Shown piece by piece: positions 52,751-62,105 of a stretch of 64,000 bases of DNA (its first letter is position 1; the number at the start of each line of letters is the position of its first letter). The translations under genes and the position numbers were made by a program. Source of the DNA: Rhodobacteraceae bacterium EL129. GTDB lineage: Bacteria; Pseudomonadota; Alphaproteobacteria; Rhodobacterales; Rhodobacteraceae. The stretch spans positions 2,707,290 through 2,771,289 of the forward strand of contig ONZJ01000002.1 in assembly GCA_900313005.1 (NCBI GenBank), in the 5' to 3' direction. A model generated the notes under the pieces. That model made no database searches and had not been told where the DNA came from. It worked only from the letters and a program-made list of their open reading frames with translations.

Positions 52751-53709
52751 TAGTGGAGAGACATCAGTAAACTGCGCAGATTTTTCCCGCTGTGCCTGAG
52801 ATCAAGCTTGGAACGAATGTTATTGCGATGAAATTCGATCGTGCTGCGCCCGCGTGACAAGATGCGCGCGATTTCCTTTGTGGATTGCCCGTTCATGATC
52901 ATTTGGGCAATCTCGCGCTCAACCGGAGTCAGTTTTTCCATCACCGTCATCAAATTCCGACTCACGCTTACGGTGATCGATTTCAGTTGGTCTTCGACCA
53001 TGTCCAGATACGCACATCCCGCAGGGTCGTCTTCCAGTCGGGCACGTAGCTTAGCCAGATGCGGCATCACCAGCCCCTTGATCTGGCGCAACAGCCTGAG
53101 GTCATAATCTTCGCGCGCTTTTTCGACACTGCCCAGCAACACCCGAAGCGCGGTGTTGGCCTCTTCCAGATCCGCCGTACGGTCCGCGACACGAAGCTCA
53201 AGCTCATCCAACGTGGTCTGTAATTCGGCTTCCAGCTCGATCCGACGGTTAATTTCCGTGAACAATTCAAGATCAGCCTCGATCACGCTGGCAAATTCCT
53301 GCAACCCTTCGCGGAACAACATCGCGCGCCGATTGCGCCGTGAATCAAGCACGCAGATTGTCCCGAAGATCGTGCCGTCTGGCCACTTCAGAGGGTAGCC
53401 GATATAGAAGGTCATTCCGTGTTCCATATCGTCATTATCTGACCATACCGGATCAAGGGTTGCGTCCTCGACGAACAGCTCCCCGTCATTTTGCAAGACC
53501 CCATAGCAATATAGTTTTTCATTTAGCGTGAACCGACAACCAACCTGATATGGGTTGTTTTCACCTTGGCTGGTCACAAAAACCGTATGGTGGGGAGCAT
53601 CAGTGCGCATAATCAGACTGGCCGGCACTTCGGCGACACGCGCGATCAGATCAACGATGCGTTGCCATTTCTCTACGGTCTTTTTTGGGATCTGCGGTTT
53701 CAATGACAT
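52750..53709 (-). CDS. GAF-domain LuxR-type transcriptional regulator
   Basis: 319 residues: a GAF-like sensor (FTLNEKLYCYGVLQNDGELFVEDATLDPVWSDN...GTIFGTICVLDSRRNRR), a long coiled coil (LFTEINRRIELEAELQTTLDELELRVADRTADLEEANTAL, shown as adjacent pieces), and a C-terminal LuxR helix-turn-helix (LTPVEREIAQMIMNGQSTKEIARILSRGRSTIEFHRNNIRSKL). It probably senses a small ligand and controls the downstream MBL-fold gene. The ATG at 53709 is preferred to an upstream TTG. Confidence 0.85.
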   Translation of the reverse strand: MSLKPQIPKKTVEKWQRIVDLIARVAEVPASLIMRTDAPHHTVFVTSQGENNPYQVGCRFTLNEKLYCYGVLQNDGELFVEDATLDPVWSDNDDMEHGMTFYIGYPLKWPDGTIFGTICVLDSRRNRRAMLFREGLQEFASVIEADLELFTEINRRIELEAELQTTLDELELRVADRTADLEEANTALRVLLGSVEKAREDYDLRLLRQIKGLVMPHLAKLRARLEDDPAGCAYLDMVEDQLKSITVSVSRNLMTVMEKLTPVEREIAQMIMNGQSTKEIARILSRGRSTIEFHRNNIRSKLDLRHSGKNLRSLLMSLH

Positions 53710-53733
53710 CGTTTTGACCGACAAAGCTAAATT

Positions 53734-53982
53734 TCAGCAACAGTAAGGTCGAACGATATCTGCGGGCAAGTACTCTTCTGATCCGAACATTAAGCCAATA
53801 CCGACATTCGTTTTCTGCAAATCAATCGTTGGTACATGCCGTGGACGACGCGGACGTTTGATGGCACACGAGTGTCGGCTGTCAAATCGGTCGCCATATA
53901 CTGACCCATGGAACGGCACATTGGGCTTTTCGATATGTCGATTTTCGGTAAATTTTCGCTCCTTGTGCGCCTGAGCCATCCT
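53734..53982 (-). CDS. Possible small hypothetical protein
   Basis: A frame from ATG 53982 to the stop at 53734 encodes 82 basic residues (MAQAHKERKFTENRHIEKPN...PADIVRPYCC). It contains a KRPRRPRH patch and ends in two cysteines. There is a weak purine-rich stretch before the ATG but no recognised family and no partner. It is listed because codon choice looks plausible; it may equally be non-coding. A terminator-like 11-bp stem (54075-54101) lies upstream of it. Confidence 0.25.
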   Translation of the reverse strand, partial: RMAQAHKERKFTENRHIEKPNVPFHGSVYGDRFDSRHSCAIKRPRRPRHVPTIDLQKTNVGIGLMFGSEEYLPADIVRPYCC

Positions 53983-54074
53983 AGCCCGCCCTTCCATCGT
54001 TCTCGGCGTCAAAAAGAGGGTCCCCATGACGTTTGGGGGCGCGCAGGCCAGTTTCAATGTGATGCTGCAAATAG

Positions 54075-54101
54075 GCCCGCCGGTTTGAACAACCGGCGGG
54101 C
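54075..54101. repeat. Perfect 11-bp stem hairpin, role unclear
   Basis: GCCCGCCGGTT (54075-54085) and its exact complement (54091-54101) surround TGAAC. No T-run on either side, and no clear gene ends here. It may be a relic terminator or a dispersed palindromic element. Confidence 0.5.
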
Positions 54102-54208
54102 TGAAGATACTGAAATTACCCACTCAAGGGCAGTTTCAACTAACCGCACATTGTGTAATCTGTATGTCCTTTGTTAGGCCCTATAAGATCTTCGCCAACA
54201 CGCGATAG

Positions 54209-54237
54209 AAAAACCCTCGCCAAATGAATGACGAGGG
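54209..54237 (-). terminator. Intrinsic terminator of the small gene at 54.24 kb
   Basis: On the minus strand CCCTCG/CGAGGG (54232-54237 with 54214-54219) forms a stem around a 12-nt loop and is followed by five T (54209-54213). It abuts the stop codon of the small reading frame at 54238-54240, which supports that frame being real. Confidence 0.75.
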
Positions 54238-54447
54238 CTAATCGCTCAGGGACAGTTGAGCAGGAGTGGCACGTGGGACGAAGCTCACGAGCTTGATGCG
54301 TGCCACCCCATTATGCGTTTCAAACCAACGAAGCTCATAAGCGCAAACGTGGGGCACAGCACCAAGACTGTTGACCCTTGCGATAGAATAACCATTCCCA
54401 AAAGGAACAGCGAAAATATCGCTACAATTGCCAAGTATGGTCGGCAT
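54238..54447 (-). CDS. Small hypothetical protein (69 residues) with its own terminator
   Basis: A 69-residue frame (MPTILGNCSDIFAVPFGNGY...ATPAQLSLSD) of unknown family. No signal or membrane segment is evident; the composition is mixed with a few Cys and aromatic residues. What makes it credible is the intrinsic terminator abutting its stop. The region around it (53.7-54.6 kb) has no other clear gene, so this may be an orphan or regulatory small protein. Confidence 0.5.
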   Translation of the reverse strand: MPTILGNCSDIFAVPFGNGYSIARVNSLGAVPHVCAYELRWFETHNGVARIKLVSFVPRATPAQLSLSD

Positions 54448-54684
54448 TGACGCATCGCACTAACCCTTTAACTCGTGAACAAAACGCATCATCAGATGTT
54501 AAGGCCCGACGAGACAGCAATCATCAAAATTCAACTGAATGGCTGTGAATGGGCGTCCATGGACCTGAATACACCCAAAGTGGTTTCCCTTGCGTCAACA
54601 ATGTACCCTTCTCTCCCAAATCGTTCCAATTGGGTTAAATCGAATCAATAATACGGGCAGCGCGTTGGGGCATGCCCAAGGGCT

Positions 54685-55647
54685 TTACACCTTGATAAGA
54701 GGCATGACTTTATCTGGGTCAAAGTTCGCGCCACACAGCAAGACGACATTGGTTTTCCCGCGCAGACGTTCGGACACCTGGCATAGCCCGGCCAGAGCAA
54801 GGGCAGCGGCCCCTTCCACAAGTTGGTGTTCCTTTTGGGCCATCGCCCGAAGCGCGGACGCAATTTCAGTCTCGTCGCAGATCAGCACCTCGTCGATCAC
54901 CTGCAGAGCCAAGGGCAATGTAACGCTATCGACATCGACGCCCCCGGCAACCCCGTCCGCCAATGTGTCGAAATGGTCCGTTTCAACCACTTCGCCCGCC
55001 CGCATCGAGGCGGCCAGTGCGGCGGAGTTTTTCGCTGATACGCCAAACACGCGGGTGTCGGGATTGGCGTTCTTCAGAACGGCCCCAATGCCGCTGATCA
55101 GACCGCCGCCGCCCATGGAAATGAAGATATTGTCGATCTTGTCGGCTTGCTCCAACAGCTCCAGTCCGATGGTGCTCTGGCCGGCAATCACAACGGGGTC
55201 GTTATAAGGCGAAACATACGTCATCCCACGCGAGGCCGCGAGCGTTTGCGCGTGCAGTTCGGCCTGTCCCGATTCCTGCCCGTGCAGGATGACATCAACA
55301 CCAAACGATTGAATTTTCGCCAGTTTGGCCTTCGCGACGGTTTCAGGCAACACAACGGTCAGGTTTTTCCCGATCAGAGATGCCGCACGTGAACACGCAA
55401 TCCCGTGATTGCCGGACGAGGCGGTGATCAACCCCATATCCCCTGTGATCGACGTCATTTTACTGGCCGCACCACGCATTTTGAACGAACCGGTGTGCTG
55501 AAAGTTTTCGGCCTTGAAACGCAGATCACAGTCCAGCTCATTGCCCAATTGTTGCGAGGGCAGCAGCGGTGTTGCAAAAATGTAATCCGTGATCCGCGTG
55601 CGTGCCCTTGCGGCATTTTCAGCGGTGTCTTTCACAAGTGTATTCAT
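54685..55647 (-). CDS. Threonine/serine dehydratase-like PLP enzyme
   Basis: 320 residues of the fold-type II family: FQHTGSFKMRGAASKM (PLP lysine), ITASSGNHGIACSRAASLIG (phosphate-binding SGNHG), and ISMGGGGLISGIGAVLK (glycine-rich loop). It deaminates hydroxy-amino acids or acts as a racemase. It lies last in the amino-acid operon, 204 bp after the cyclodeaminase gene. A relation to the EutB branch of ectoine catabolism is possible, but the characteristic transporter and partners of that pathway are not convincingly present. Confidence 0.85.
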   Translation of the reverse strand: MNTLVKDTAENAARARTRITDYIFATPLLPSQQLGNELDCDLRFKAENFQHTGSFKMRGAASKMTSITGDMGLITASSGNHGIACSRAASLIGKNLTVVLPETVAKAKLAKIQSFGVDVILHGQESGQAELHAQTLAASRGMTYVSPYNDPVVIAGQSTIGLELLEQADKIDNIFISMGGGGLISGIGAVLKNANPDTRVFGVSAKNSAALAASMRAGEVVETDHFDTLADGVAGGVDVDSVTLPLALQVIDEVLICDETEIASALRAMAQKEHQLVEGAAALALAGLCQVSERLRGKTNVVLLCGANFDPDKVMPLIKV

Positions 55648-55851
55648 GTTCGATCTCTCATGATGTCGGAGCGGGTCAGGCTCGTGATACATTCGCTCAG
55701 CTTTGGCAATCGGGCGGTTTTCACGATGTCAGTCTTTCCCGGCATTTGCAGCAGGTGGTCAATGGACAAAGATGCCCGCAGGTTTCATCCAGATTTTGAC
55801 ACCGAATGGGTTGATCTTCATCGTGTGATCCTTGTTGCGGTGCGCCTGATG

Positions 55852-56808
55852 TCAACCCAACAGCGAAAGTTTGTAGATGCCATGGGCCATCGCGATATCT
55901 TCAAGACCCAATCCGATAGAGCGGAAGAAGATTGATTTGTCATGGTTGGGTTTTTCACAGGTGCCACAGACCAGCTGTGCCAAATCACCCCGGATCTGAT
56001 CCGCAGACCAGAGGCCCGCAGCGGTGGCCAGCTTCATTTCGCCAGCGCTGCCGGGGGTCGTCGGCAGGTAGTCACAATACACGTCAGCCAATGGCAGAAA
56101 TTCCGGCGGTATCTCATGTGCGTTGGCGACATTCGTGCTGATCGAAGTGAACACCGAAGCCTTGCCTGTATCTGCTGGGTCGATCACCGGCGTGCCGGAG
56201 GAAGTGCACAGCATAACCACATCGCAATCGGCCAGGCACGCGGCACTATCGGCTGCGATGTCGATCTTGCTGTCAAGGGCGCGCCACTTTGTCTGACGGT
56301 CTGGGTCAGCGGCCAGCCCCGGCGAATAAACCGATATGCGTGACCAGTTTCGCAAGTCCCTGACGTGCTGAAAATGTGCCTCGGCAACAGCACCACTGCC
56401 GATGATGGCCAACCGGCTGGCTCGTGCCGGGGCAAGCAGATCGACGGCCAGCGCCGTTGTCCCCGCGGTGCGTTCGGTTGTTAATCTGCTACTGTCGCAC
56501 CAGACCAGCGGCTCCCCGGTGTCCATCGACATCAGACAGGTCCAGGCCGTAATGACCGGAGCCGCCTCGGTGACAATGTAGGGCGACAGTTTGGCTCCAA
56601 AGACACCCATTTCGGCGACCGCGCCCAGATAGGTGATGAAATCCCCCTTGGCATTCGGGAAATCCGTGATGGTTTGAGGCGGTTGGACCGCTTGTCCGGC
56701 ACCAAGCGCCTGAAACAGCGCCGTGAGTTCAGATTTGACATCGAGGCCCGGAAGCAAGGCCTCCACAGCAGCTGCGTCAAGGATTTTGGGCGGGGTCTGA
56801 TGGGTCAT
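55852..56808 (-). CDS. Ornithine cyclodeaminase / mu-crystallin family protein
   Basis: 318 residues: a dimerisation N-domain, a Rossmann domain with LAIIGSGAVAEAHFQHVRDL (GxGxxA NAD site), TERTAGTTALAVDLLAPA and a C-terminal RSIGLGLEDIAMAHGIY. Family enzymes convert ornithine to proline or reduce imines/dehydrogenate amino acids such as alanine or ketimines. The start overlaps the stop of the phosphatase gene by four bases. Together with the neighbouring PLP enzymes it points to catabolism of an unusual imported amino acid. Confidence 0.9.
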   Translation of the reverse strand: MTHQTPPKILDAAAVEALLPGLDVKSELTALFQALGAGQAVQPPQTITDFPNAKGDFITYLGAVAEMGVFGAKLSPYIVTEAAPVITAWTCLMSMDTGEPLVWCDSSRLTTERTAGTTALAVDLLAPARASRLAIIGSGAVAEAHFQHVRDLRNWSRISVYSPGLAADPDRQTKWRALDSKIDIAADSAACLADCDVVMLCTSSGTPVIDPADTGKASVFTSISTNVANAHEIPPEFLPLADVYCDYLPTTPGSAGEMKLATAAGLWSADQIRGDLAQLVCGTCEKPNHDKSIFFRSIGLGLEDIAMAHGIYKLSLLG

Positions 56809-57608
56809 GAGAGCTCACTTTCGCTCAGTATTGAGATGATGTCAGGCAATCGGGATGTGTCACCAGCTGCCAGCACCGTACCGTCCATGTCAAACGACAA
56901 TTCCGAACCATCCCAGGTTGTCACGATACCGCCGGCGCCCTGAATGATTGCAGCGCATGCATATATGTCAAAGGCATCGAGGCCCGCATCCACCGCGAAA
57001 TCGCTGCGGCCCGACGCCAGCACGCCATAAGAAAAACAAGAGCCGCCGTATTGAACATACGCCACCTGTTTACGCAGACGGGTGAATCGCTCCAACTGGT
57101 CCGGGTCCATGAAATCGGAGTTGCTGCAGGTCACATAGGCCGAGCCAATGGCCTCGCAAGGCCGCGCTGTGACTGGCTTGCCGTTGTGAAAGGCGCTGGT
57201 GTGATTGACGCCGGTCCAGCGGTCATCGGTCAAAGGATGATCAATCACTCCGATGAAGGGCTTGCCCTTCCAAGCCAGCGCGATCAGCGTGCCATAAACC
57301 GGTATCCCGGCCACAAAGGCTGCCGTCCCATCAATCGGGTCCAGCACCCAGACAAATTCGGCGTCAGTGTTGATGTTCTCAAACTCCTCGCCAAAAATGC
57401 CGTGCTCGGGATAACGATCCATGATCATCTCGCGCAGTTTTTCCTCAACCGCCTTGTCGGTTGTCGTCACATAAGACGCATCAGCCTTGATCGTCACGTC
57501 CGGCAGTGTCTGCGCCGCTTTCAGCAACATGGCACGGCTGGCATCCGCGAGTGTTTCTGCGAAGGTTAGATAGTCTGCGTGCGCAGGGAGGTCCGGTGTC
57601 ATCTGCAT
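56805..57608 (-). CDS. Inositol monophosphatase-family phosphatase (HisN/SuhB-like)
   Basis: 267 residues with both metal motifs: GIFGEEFENIN (Glu ligand) and WVLDPIDGTAAFVAGIP (D-P-I-D-G-T), and a DAFDIYACAAIIQGAGG C-terminal motif. In this family HisN removes phosphate from histidinol phosphate and SuhB acts on inositol phosphate. Within an amino-acid operon a substrate phosphoester of an amino alcohol is conceivable. ATG 57608 follows AAAGG; ATG 57602 is the alternative. Confidence 0.88.
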   Translation of the reverse strand: MQMTPDLPAHADYLTFAETLADASRAMLLKAAQTLPDVTIKADASYVTTTDKAVEEKLREMIMDRYPEHGIFGEEFENINTDAEFVWVLDPIDGTAAFVAGIPVYGTLIALAWKGKPFIGVIDHPLTDDRWTGVNHTSAFHNGKPVTARPCEAIGSAYVTCSNSDFMDPDQLERFTRLRKQVAYVQYGGSCFSYGVLASGRSDFAVDAGLDAFDIYACAAIIQGAGGIVTTWDGSELSFDMDGTVLAAGDTSRLPDIISILSESELS

Positions 57609-57615
57609 TTGACCT

Positions 57616-58368
57616 TTAGTGTGAAAGTATCTGACTGAGGAATTTCTTGGTGCGTTCGCTCTTGGGGTTGTCGAAGAACTCCGTGGGCGGTGCCTCTTCG
57701 ACAATTTCGCCTTCGTCCATGAAAATGATGCGATCCGCGACCGACCGGGCGAACCCCATTTCATGGGTCACGCAGATCATGGTCATGCCCTCCTTGGCCA
57801 GATCGACCATCACCTCAAGGACCTCGTTTATCATTTCCGGGTCCAGTGCCGAAGTGGGTTCGTCAAACAGCATGATCTCGGGCTTCATGCACAGTGCCCG
57901 TGCAATGGCGACGCGCTGCTGTTGTCCTCCTGACAGGGCAATCGGATATTTCTCGGCCTGTTCAGGGATCTTCACCCGTTCCAGATAATGCATCGCTGTT
58001 TCACGCGCCTCGGCCTTGGGTATCTTGCGCACCAGCTGTTGCGCCAGCATCAGATTCTTGACGATTGTCATATGCGGAAACAGATTGAAGCTTTGGAATA
58101 CCATGCCAACTTCGCGGCGCACGGCATTGATATCTTTGACCTGATCGGTCAATTCCTTGCCATCAATGATGATATGCCCGTCATTGTGATCTTCGAGCCG
58201 GTTGATGCACCGGATCATCGTAGATTTGCCCGACCCGGATGGCCCGCAGACCACGATGCGCTCGCCCTTGTGCACTTCAAGATTGATGTTCTTGAGCGCC
58301 TGAAAATTCCCGAAGAATTTGTTGACCTCCTGCATCTGGATCAAAGGCTGTGTGTCTGATGTGCTCAT
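57616..58368 (-). CDS. Polar amino-acid ABC transporter, ATP-binding protein
   Basis: 250 residues: Walker [15 protein letters not shown]-loop [15 protein letters not shown], signature [15 protein letters not shown], Walker [15 protein letters not shown] and switch His in VTHEMGF. It is a GlnQ/HisP-type ATPase powering the two permeases encoded just upstream. Followed by the phosphatase gene after 7 bp. Confidence 0.95.
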   Translation of the reverse strand: MSTSDTQPLIQMQEVNKFFGNFQALKNINLEVHKGERIVVCGPSGSGKSTMIRCINRLEDHNDGHIIIDGKELTDQVKDINAVRREVGMVFQSFNLFPHMTIVKNLMLAQQLVRKIPKAEARETAMHYLERVKIPEQAEKYPIALSGGQQQRVAIARALCMKPEIMLFDEPTSALDPEMINEVLEVMVDLAKEGMTMICVTHEMGFARSVADRIIFMDEGEIVEEAPPTEFFDNPKSERTKKFLSQILSH

Positions 58369-58369
58369 G

Positions 58370-59065
58370 TCATCCTTCCCGCTGCGTATATCGGCCGAGA
58401 TATCTTTCGATCACACCGAACAGCTTTTGAATTCCGAACGTGAAAATCATGTAGACGATCGCAAGCGATATAAAGATTTCATAAGGCGCATAGGTATCGG
58501 CCACGATGGTGCGCGCGATGCCGGTCATATCCGCGATGGTGATCGTGCTGGCCAACGCGGTAGACTTCAGTAGGCTGATCACATCATTGCTATAGGCCGG
58601 CATCGCCAGTCGCGTGGCAATCGGGGCGGTGAGATAGATGAATTTCTGCCGTGCAGACATGCCTAGGGCTGATCCGGCCTCCAGCACGCCTTTGCTGACG
58701 CCCAGCACACCGCCGCGTAGAATTTCCGAAACATAGGCCCCGGTGTTTAGCGTCAGCGCCAGGATGGCGCAGCCCATCGGTTCGCGCAGGATGGGCCAGA
58801 AGATGCTGTCGCGCACCCACTCGAACTGCGGCAGGCCGTAGTAGATGATGAAGATCTGCACCAGAATGGGTGTGCCGCGGAAGACATAGATATAGACCTG
58901 CGCCGGAAAGCTCAGATACCACTTGCCGCTGATCCGCATCAGCAACACGCAGATCGCCAGTATCAGCCCCAGAAAGCCCGATACGATCAACAGCTTGAAC
59001 GTGATCCCGATGCCCATCAGCATCAATGGCAGGCTTTCGGCAATCAGGTTGAGATCAAAGCTCAT
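58370..59065 (-). CDS. Polar amino-acid ABC transporter, permease (HisM-like)
   Basis: 231 residues with five membrane segments and the EAA loop ([33 protein letters not shown]) that contacts the ATPase. Starts [30 protein letters not shown]. Probably forms a heterodimer with the permease 59062-59757, which overlaps its start by four bases. Confidence 0.93.
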   Translation of the reverse strand: MSFDLNLIAESLPLMLMGIGITFKLLIVSGFLGLILAICVLLMRISGKWYLSFPAQVYIYVFRGTPILVQIFIIYYGLPQFEWVRDSIFWPILREPMGCAILALTLNTGAYVSEILRGGVLGVSKGVLEAGSALGMSARQKFIYLTAPIATRLAMPAYSNDVISLLKSTALASTITIADMTGIARTIVADTYAPYEIFISLAIVYMIFTFGIQKLFGVIERYLGRYTQREG

Positions 59066-59757
59066 TTGGCACCTACCGTGGTGCGTTCACCAAATTTTTC
59101 GATCCCCATAACTGCCAGTGTGATGATTGTGGAAAAGCCAAGATAGACGGCGCCAACCACAATATACATCGTAAATGGTTTGCCAGTGACTGTGATCGCC
59201 TGCTTGGCCACGAACATCGTTTCGTTCAGCCCTATGATTGAGATCAGCGCTGTGTCCTTGATCAGCGATAACATATGGTTTCCAAAGGGAGGCAGGGCGA
59301 GCCGCCACATCTCGGGGATACGCACGTAGATGAAGGTCTGTAGATTGCTCATCCCCAGCGCGCGGGCGGCCTCGATACTGCCGGGGTTCACCCCCAGGAA
59401 CGCACCGCGAAAGGTTTCGGTGGCATAGGACCCCACGATGATCGAGATCGCGATCGTGCCTGCCCAGAAGGGCGGCACATCGACAAACTTGATCTCTGGA
59501 TTGAAGAGTTGCGCAATCGCGGTCAGGGTGATGGCCGATCCGAAATAGAGCAGCAGAATGACCAGGATTTCAGGCGTTCCGCGAAAGATCACCGTATAGG
59601 CCCCGGCGACTTTCTGGGCGATGCGATTGTTGGACAGTTTGGCCATCGCCCCGAGCAGCCCGAAGATGATCATCAGGCCCAGCGAACAGATGAAGACCTG
59701 TCCGACGACAACAGCGCCCCAGAAATAGTCATCCCACCAGCCGGTTAATACGTCCAC
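59062..59757 (-). CDS. Polar amino-acid ABC transporter, permease (HisQ-like)
   Basis: 231 residues with five membrane segments, a HisQ-type start (FWGAVVVGQVFICSLGLMIIFGLLGAMAKLS) and EAA loop EAARALGMSNLQTFIYVRIPEMWRLALPPFGN. The layout of SBP, two permeases and ATPase is that of octopine/histidine/arginine-type importers (OccTQMP, HisJQMP). Confidence 0.93.
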   Translation of the reverse strand: MDVLTGWWDDYFWGAVVVGQVFICSLGLMIIFGLLGAMAKLSNNRIAQKVAGAYTVIFRGTPEILVILLLYFGSAITLTAIAQLFNPEIKFVDVPPFWAGTIAISIIVGSYATETFRGAFLGVNPGSIEAARALGMSNLQTFIYVRIPEMWRLALPPFGNHMLSLIKDTALISIIGLNETMFVAKQAITVTGKPFTMYIVVGAVYLGFSTIITLAVMGIEKFGERTTVGAK

Positions 59758-59854
59758 GCCCTGTCCCCTGCCTTATGAGCGGGTGCCGGTCTGTCGGCCC
59801 CAATCTTGGCGGCAGGACGCTGATTGCGCCTGCCGCCTGTCTTGTCGAATTGGC

Positions 59855-60670
59855 TTATTGCCCCCATTCATCCTTGTGCAGCTTGAACGGGAAGATTTTC
59901 AGCGCGTAGGTTTCCAGCTCACCGGAATTGATCAGCTGCTTGAGCGCGTCGTTCAGGCGACCCTTCAGCTCATCTTCTCCCTGACGCATGCCGATCCCCA
60001 CACCGATGCCGAAGTATTTTTCTTCGTCAACAACGGGGCCTTTGAACTCAAACCCGGCACCGTCTTCCTTGCTCAGGAATTTCAGGTGCGCCTTCATCGG
60101 GTTGGTCATGATCAAATCGACACGGCCATTTTGCAGATCCAGATACAAGGGCTCGGACCCGTCATACAAAACCACATCGGCGCCGGGCAGAATATCTTCA
60201 AACCAGCTGGAATAGGTGGTGGCCCGTTCCAGGCCGACACGCAGACCGTCGAAGTTTTCCGGAATTGGATTGCCCGCATCGTCAAACAGGTTCATTTCCT
60301 TGGATTTCGCCCCAAGCATCTGACCGGTTGAAAAACGGTAAGGGCCTGAAAAGTCGATCTTTTCCATGCGCTTTTCGGTGATCGACATGGAAGCAATGAT
60401 CAGATCAAACTTGTTGGCCAGCAGGGCCGGGATCATGCCGTCCCATTCCTGGCAGACAAATTCCAGCTCCGCGCCGATGATGGCGGCCACCCCATTGGCC
60501 ACATCCACGTCGTAGCCCGCCAGTTCGCCATCGGCTGTCTTGTAGTTGAACGGCGCGTAAGTGCACTCCATTCCCACACGCAGTTTCTCGGCGGATGCAG
60601 CACCCGCGGAGCCAATGGCCAGTGCGGCAGTCAGGCCCAGGGTCAGCTTTTTAAGAGTAGTCAGTTTCAT
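59855..60670 (-). CDS. Polar amino-acid ABC transporter, periplasmic binding protein
   Basis: 271 residues with a signal peptide (MKLTTLKKLTLGLTAALAIGSAGAASAE) and a cluster-3 solute-binding fold: LRVGMECTYAPFNYK, GYDVDVANGVAAIIG, EWDGMIPALLANKFDLIIASMSITEKR and GIGVGIGMRQGEDELKGRLNDAL. Closest by eye to HisJ/ArgT/OccT-type proteins for basic or opine amino acids. It lies 97 bp upstream of the first permease. The true ligand is unknown. Confidence 0.9.
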   Translation of the reverse strand: MKLTTLKKLTLGLTAALAIGSAGAASAEKLRVGMECTYAPFNYKTADGELAGYDVDVANGVAAIIGAELEFVCQEWDGMIPALLANKFDLIIASMSITEKRMEKIDFSGPYRFSTGQMLGAKSKEMNLFDDAGNPIPENFDGLRVGLERATTYSSWFEDILPGADVVLYDGSEPLYLDLQNGRVDLIMTNPMKAHLKFLSKEDGAGFEFKGPVVDEEKYFGIGVGIGMRQGEDELKGRLNDALKQLINSGELETYALKIFPFKLHKDEWGQ

Positions 60671-60702
60671 GTCTTCCTCCATGTTGATCGACTGTCGGGT
60701 TG

Positions 60703-61956
60703 TTATTTTACATTGGTAACAGTCCTTTGAATTTCGTGAATAATGCTCTCGACCTCATCGATTGTGTTGTAATGGGCCAGCCCGATACGAACGACGCCTT
60801 CGTCCAGCGGAAGGCCCAGCGCGCGGGCCGGCTCATACGCATAGTTATGACCGTGCCAGACATGGATGCCCGCATCGCCCAGCGCGCGTGCGATGTCGCT
60901 CGGTTTCACACTGCTGTGCCGGATCGAAACTGTCGGTACCCGGTGTTTAACACGATTTGGGTTGGTAATCCCGTAAATCGAAATGCCGGGAATCTGGCCC
61001 AACCCGCCAATCAGCGTATTGGTCAGCGGCTCTTCGTAATCCCGTGACATCTGATATGCGGTCCTGATCAGGGCGCGGCGATCCCCTGACGGCGATCCCA
61101 ACCGGCCCAAATCAGCAAAATAGGCGACAGTTGCAGACAATCCGGCCAGAAGCTCAAATTGCGGCGTGCCCAGTTCAAACCGATCCGGTATGTCATCGGA
61201 CACACAGCGCCCTTTGTAGGGATAAAGACCTTGCAGGACATCTTCGCGCCCCCAAAGCAATCCCAGATGGGGGCCAAAGAACTTGTAGGACGAACAGGCC
61301 AGAAAATCGCAACCAAGGCTGTGCACATCAACCAGATGATGCGGCGCCAGTTGCACGGCGTCCACAAAAACAAGCGCGCCGGCGTCTTTGGCCATGGCAG
61401 ACAGAGCCGCTACATCATTGATCGACCCGGTCATGTTGCTGGCGTAGTTCAGCGCCAGCAATCGCGTTCTGTCCGTGAGCAGCGCCTGAAGTTCGTCGGA
61501 TTCCACGACCCATGTTTCGCGATTGAAATCGAGCCAGCGCACCACCAACCCCATGTCCTCGGCAATCGTCAGCCAGGGCCCGACATTTCCTTCATGTTCC
61601 ATCCGGGTTATGATGATTTCGTCACCGGGCTCAAAATTCCGACAGATGCTGCGTGACAAGTGAAATGTCAGCGCTGTCATGCTTTGTCCAATGACCACTT
61701 CCCTGCCCGAAGACGCGCCCAGAAACAAGGCGGCATCCTCATGGGCTTTCAAGGTAATGCGGTCCGTTTCAACGCTTGTTCTAAAGTGCCCGCCGGCATT
61801 TGCCGATGTCGTCAACATGTACTGCGATACCGCTTCAGCAACCGATGCAGGCACTTGTGTGCCCGCAGGATTGTCCACATAGATGCGGCTTTGGCCATCG
61901 TCGCGTATCGCAAGTGCTGGGAACTGTGCCCGCACATCTGAGATCGGAAATATCAT
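60703..61956 (-). CDS. Class V aminotransferase / cysteine desulfurase-like PLP enzyme
   Basis: 417 residues. IYVDNPAGTQVPASVAEAVSQY and HFRTSVETDRITLKAHEDAALFLG match the VC1184-like cysteine desulfurase subfamily; the PLP lysine is SSYKFFGPHLGLLWG, with DAVQLAPHHLVDV before it. Although called cysteine desulfurase-like, members of this branch often act on other amino acids. The start at ATG 61956 lies opposite the LuxR-type regulator. It is the first gene of the operon carrying ABC transporter, phosphatase, cyclodeaminase and dehydratase. Confidence 0.85.
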   Translation of the reverse strand: MIFPISDVRAQFPALAIRDDGQSRIYVDNPAGTQVPASVAEAVSQYMLTTSANAGGHFRTSVETDRITLKAHEDAALFLGASSGREVVIGQSMTALTFHLSRSICRNFEPGDEIIITRMEHEGNVGPWLTIAEDMGLVVRWLDFNRETWVVESDELQALLTDRTRLLALNYASNMTGSINDVAALSAMAKDAGALVFVDAVQLAPHHLVDVHSLGCDFLACSSYKFFGPHLGLLWGREDVLQGLYPYKGRCVSDDIPDRFELGTPQFELLAGLSATVAYFADLGRLGSPSGDRRALIRTAYQMSRDYEEPLTNTLIGGLGQIPGISIYGITNPNRVKHRVPTVSIRHSSVKPSDIARALGDAGIHVWHGHNYAYEPARALGLPLDEGVVRIGLAHYNTIDEVESIIHEIQRTVTNVK

Positions 61957-62105
61957 GCAGCCGTCCTGAATCCCCCAAGGCCAGAGCGTTGCTGGCCATC
62001 GATTCGACGCTACAGGCAAACTCTGAAATGGGTCCATCATCCCAAAGGATGACACCACCGCGCGAAACCCTTGTCATTCAAACCCCTGCAAAGCTATGGT
62101 TTTGC

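Noticed and set aside
54685..60670. Ectoine utilisation (eut/ehu) operon
   Set aside because: The dehydratase and cyclodeaminase types fit in part, but the binding protein looks HisJ/OccT-like, and EutA, EutD/E and an AsnC-type regulator are missing.
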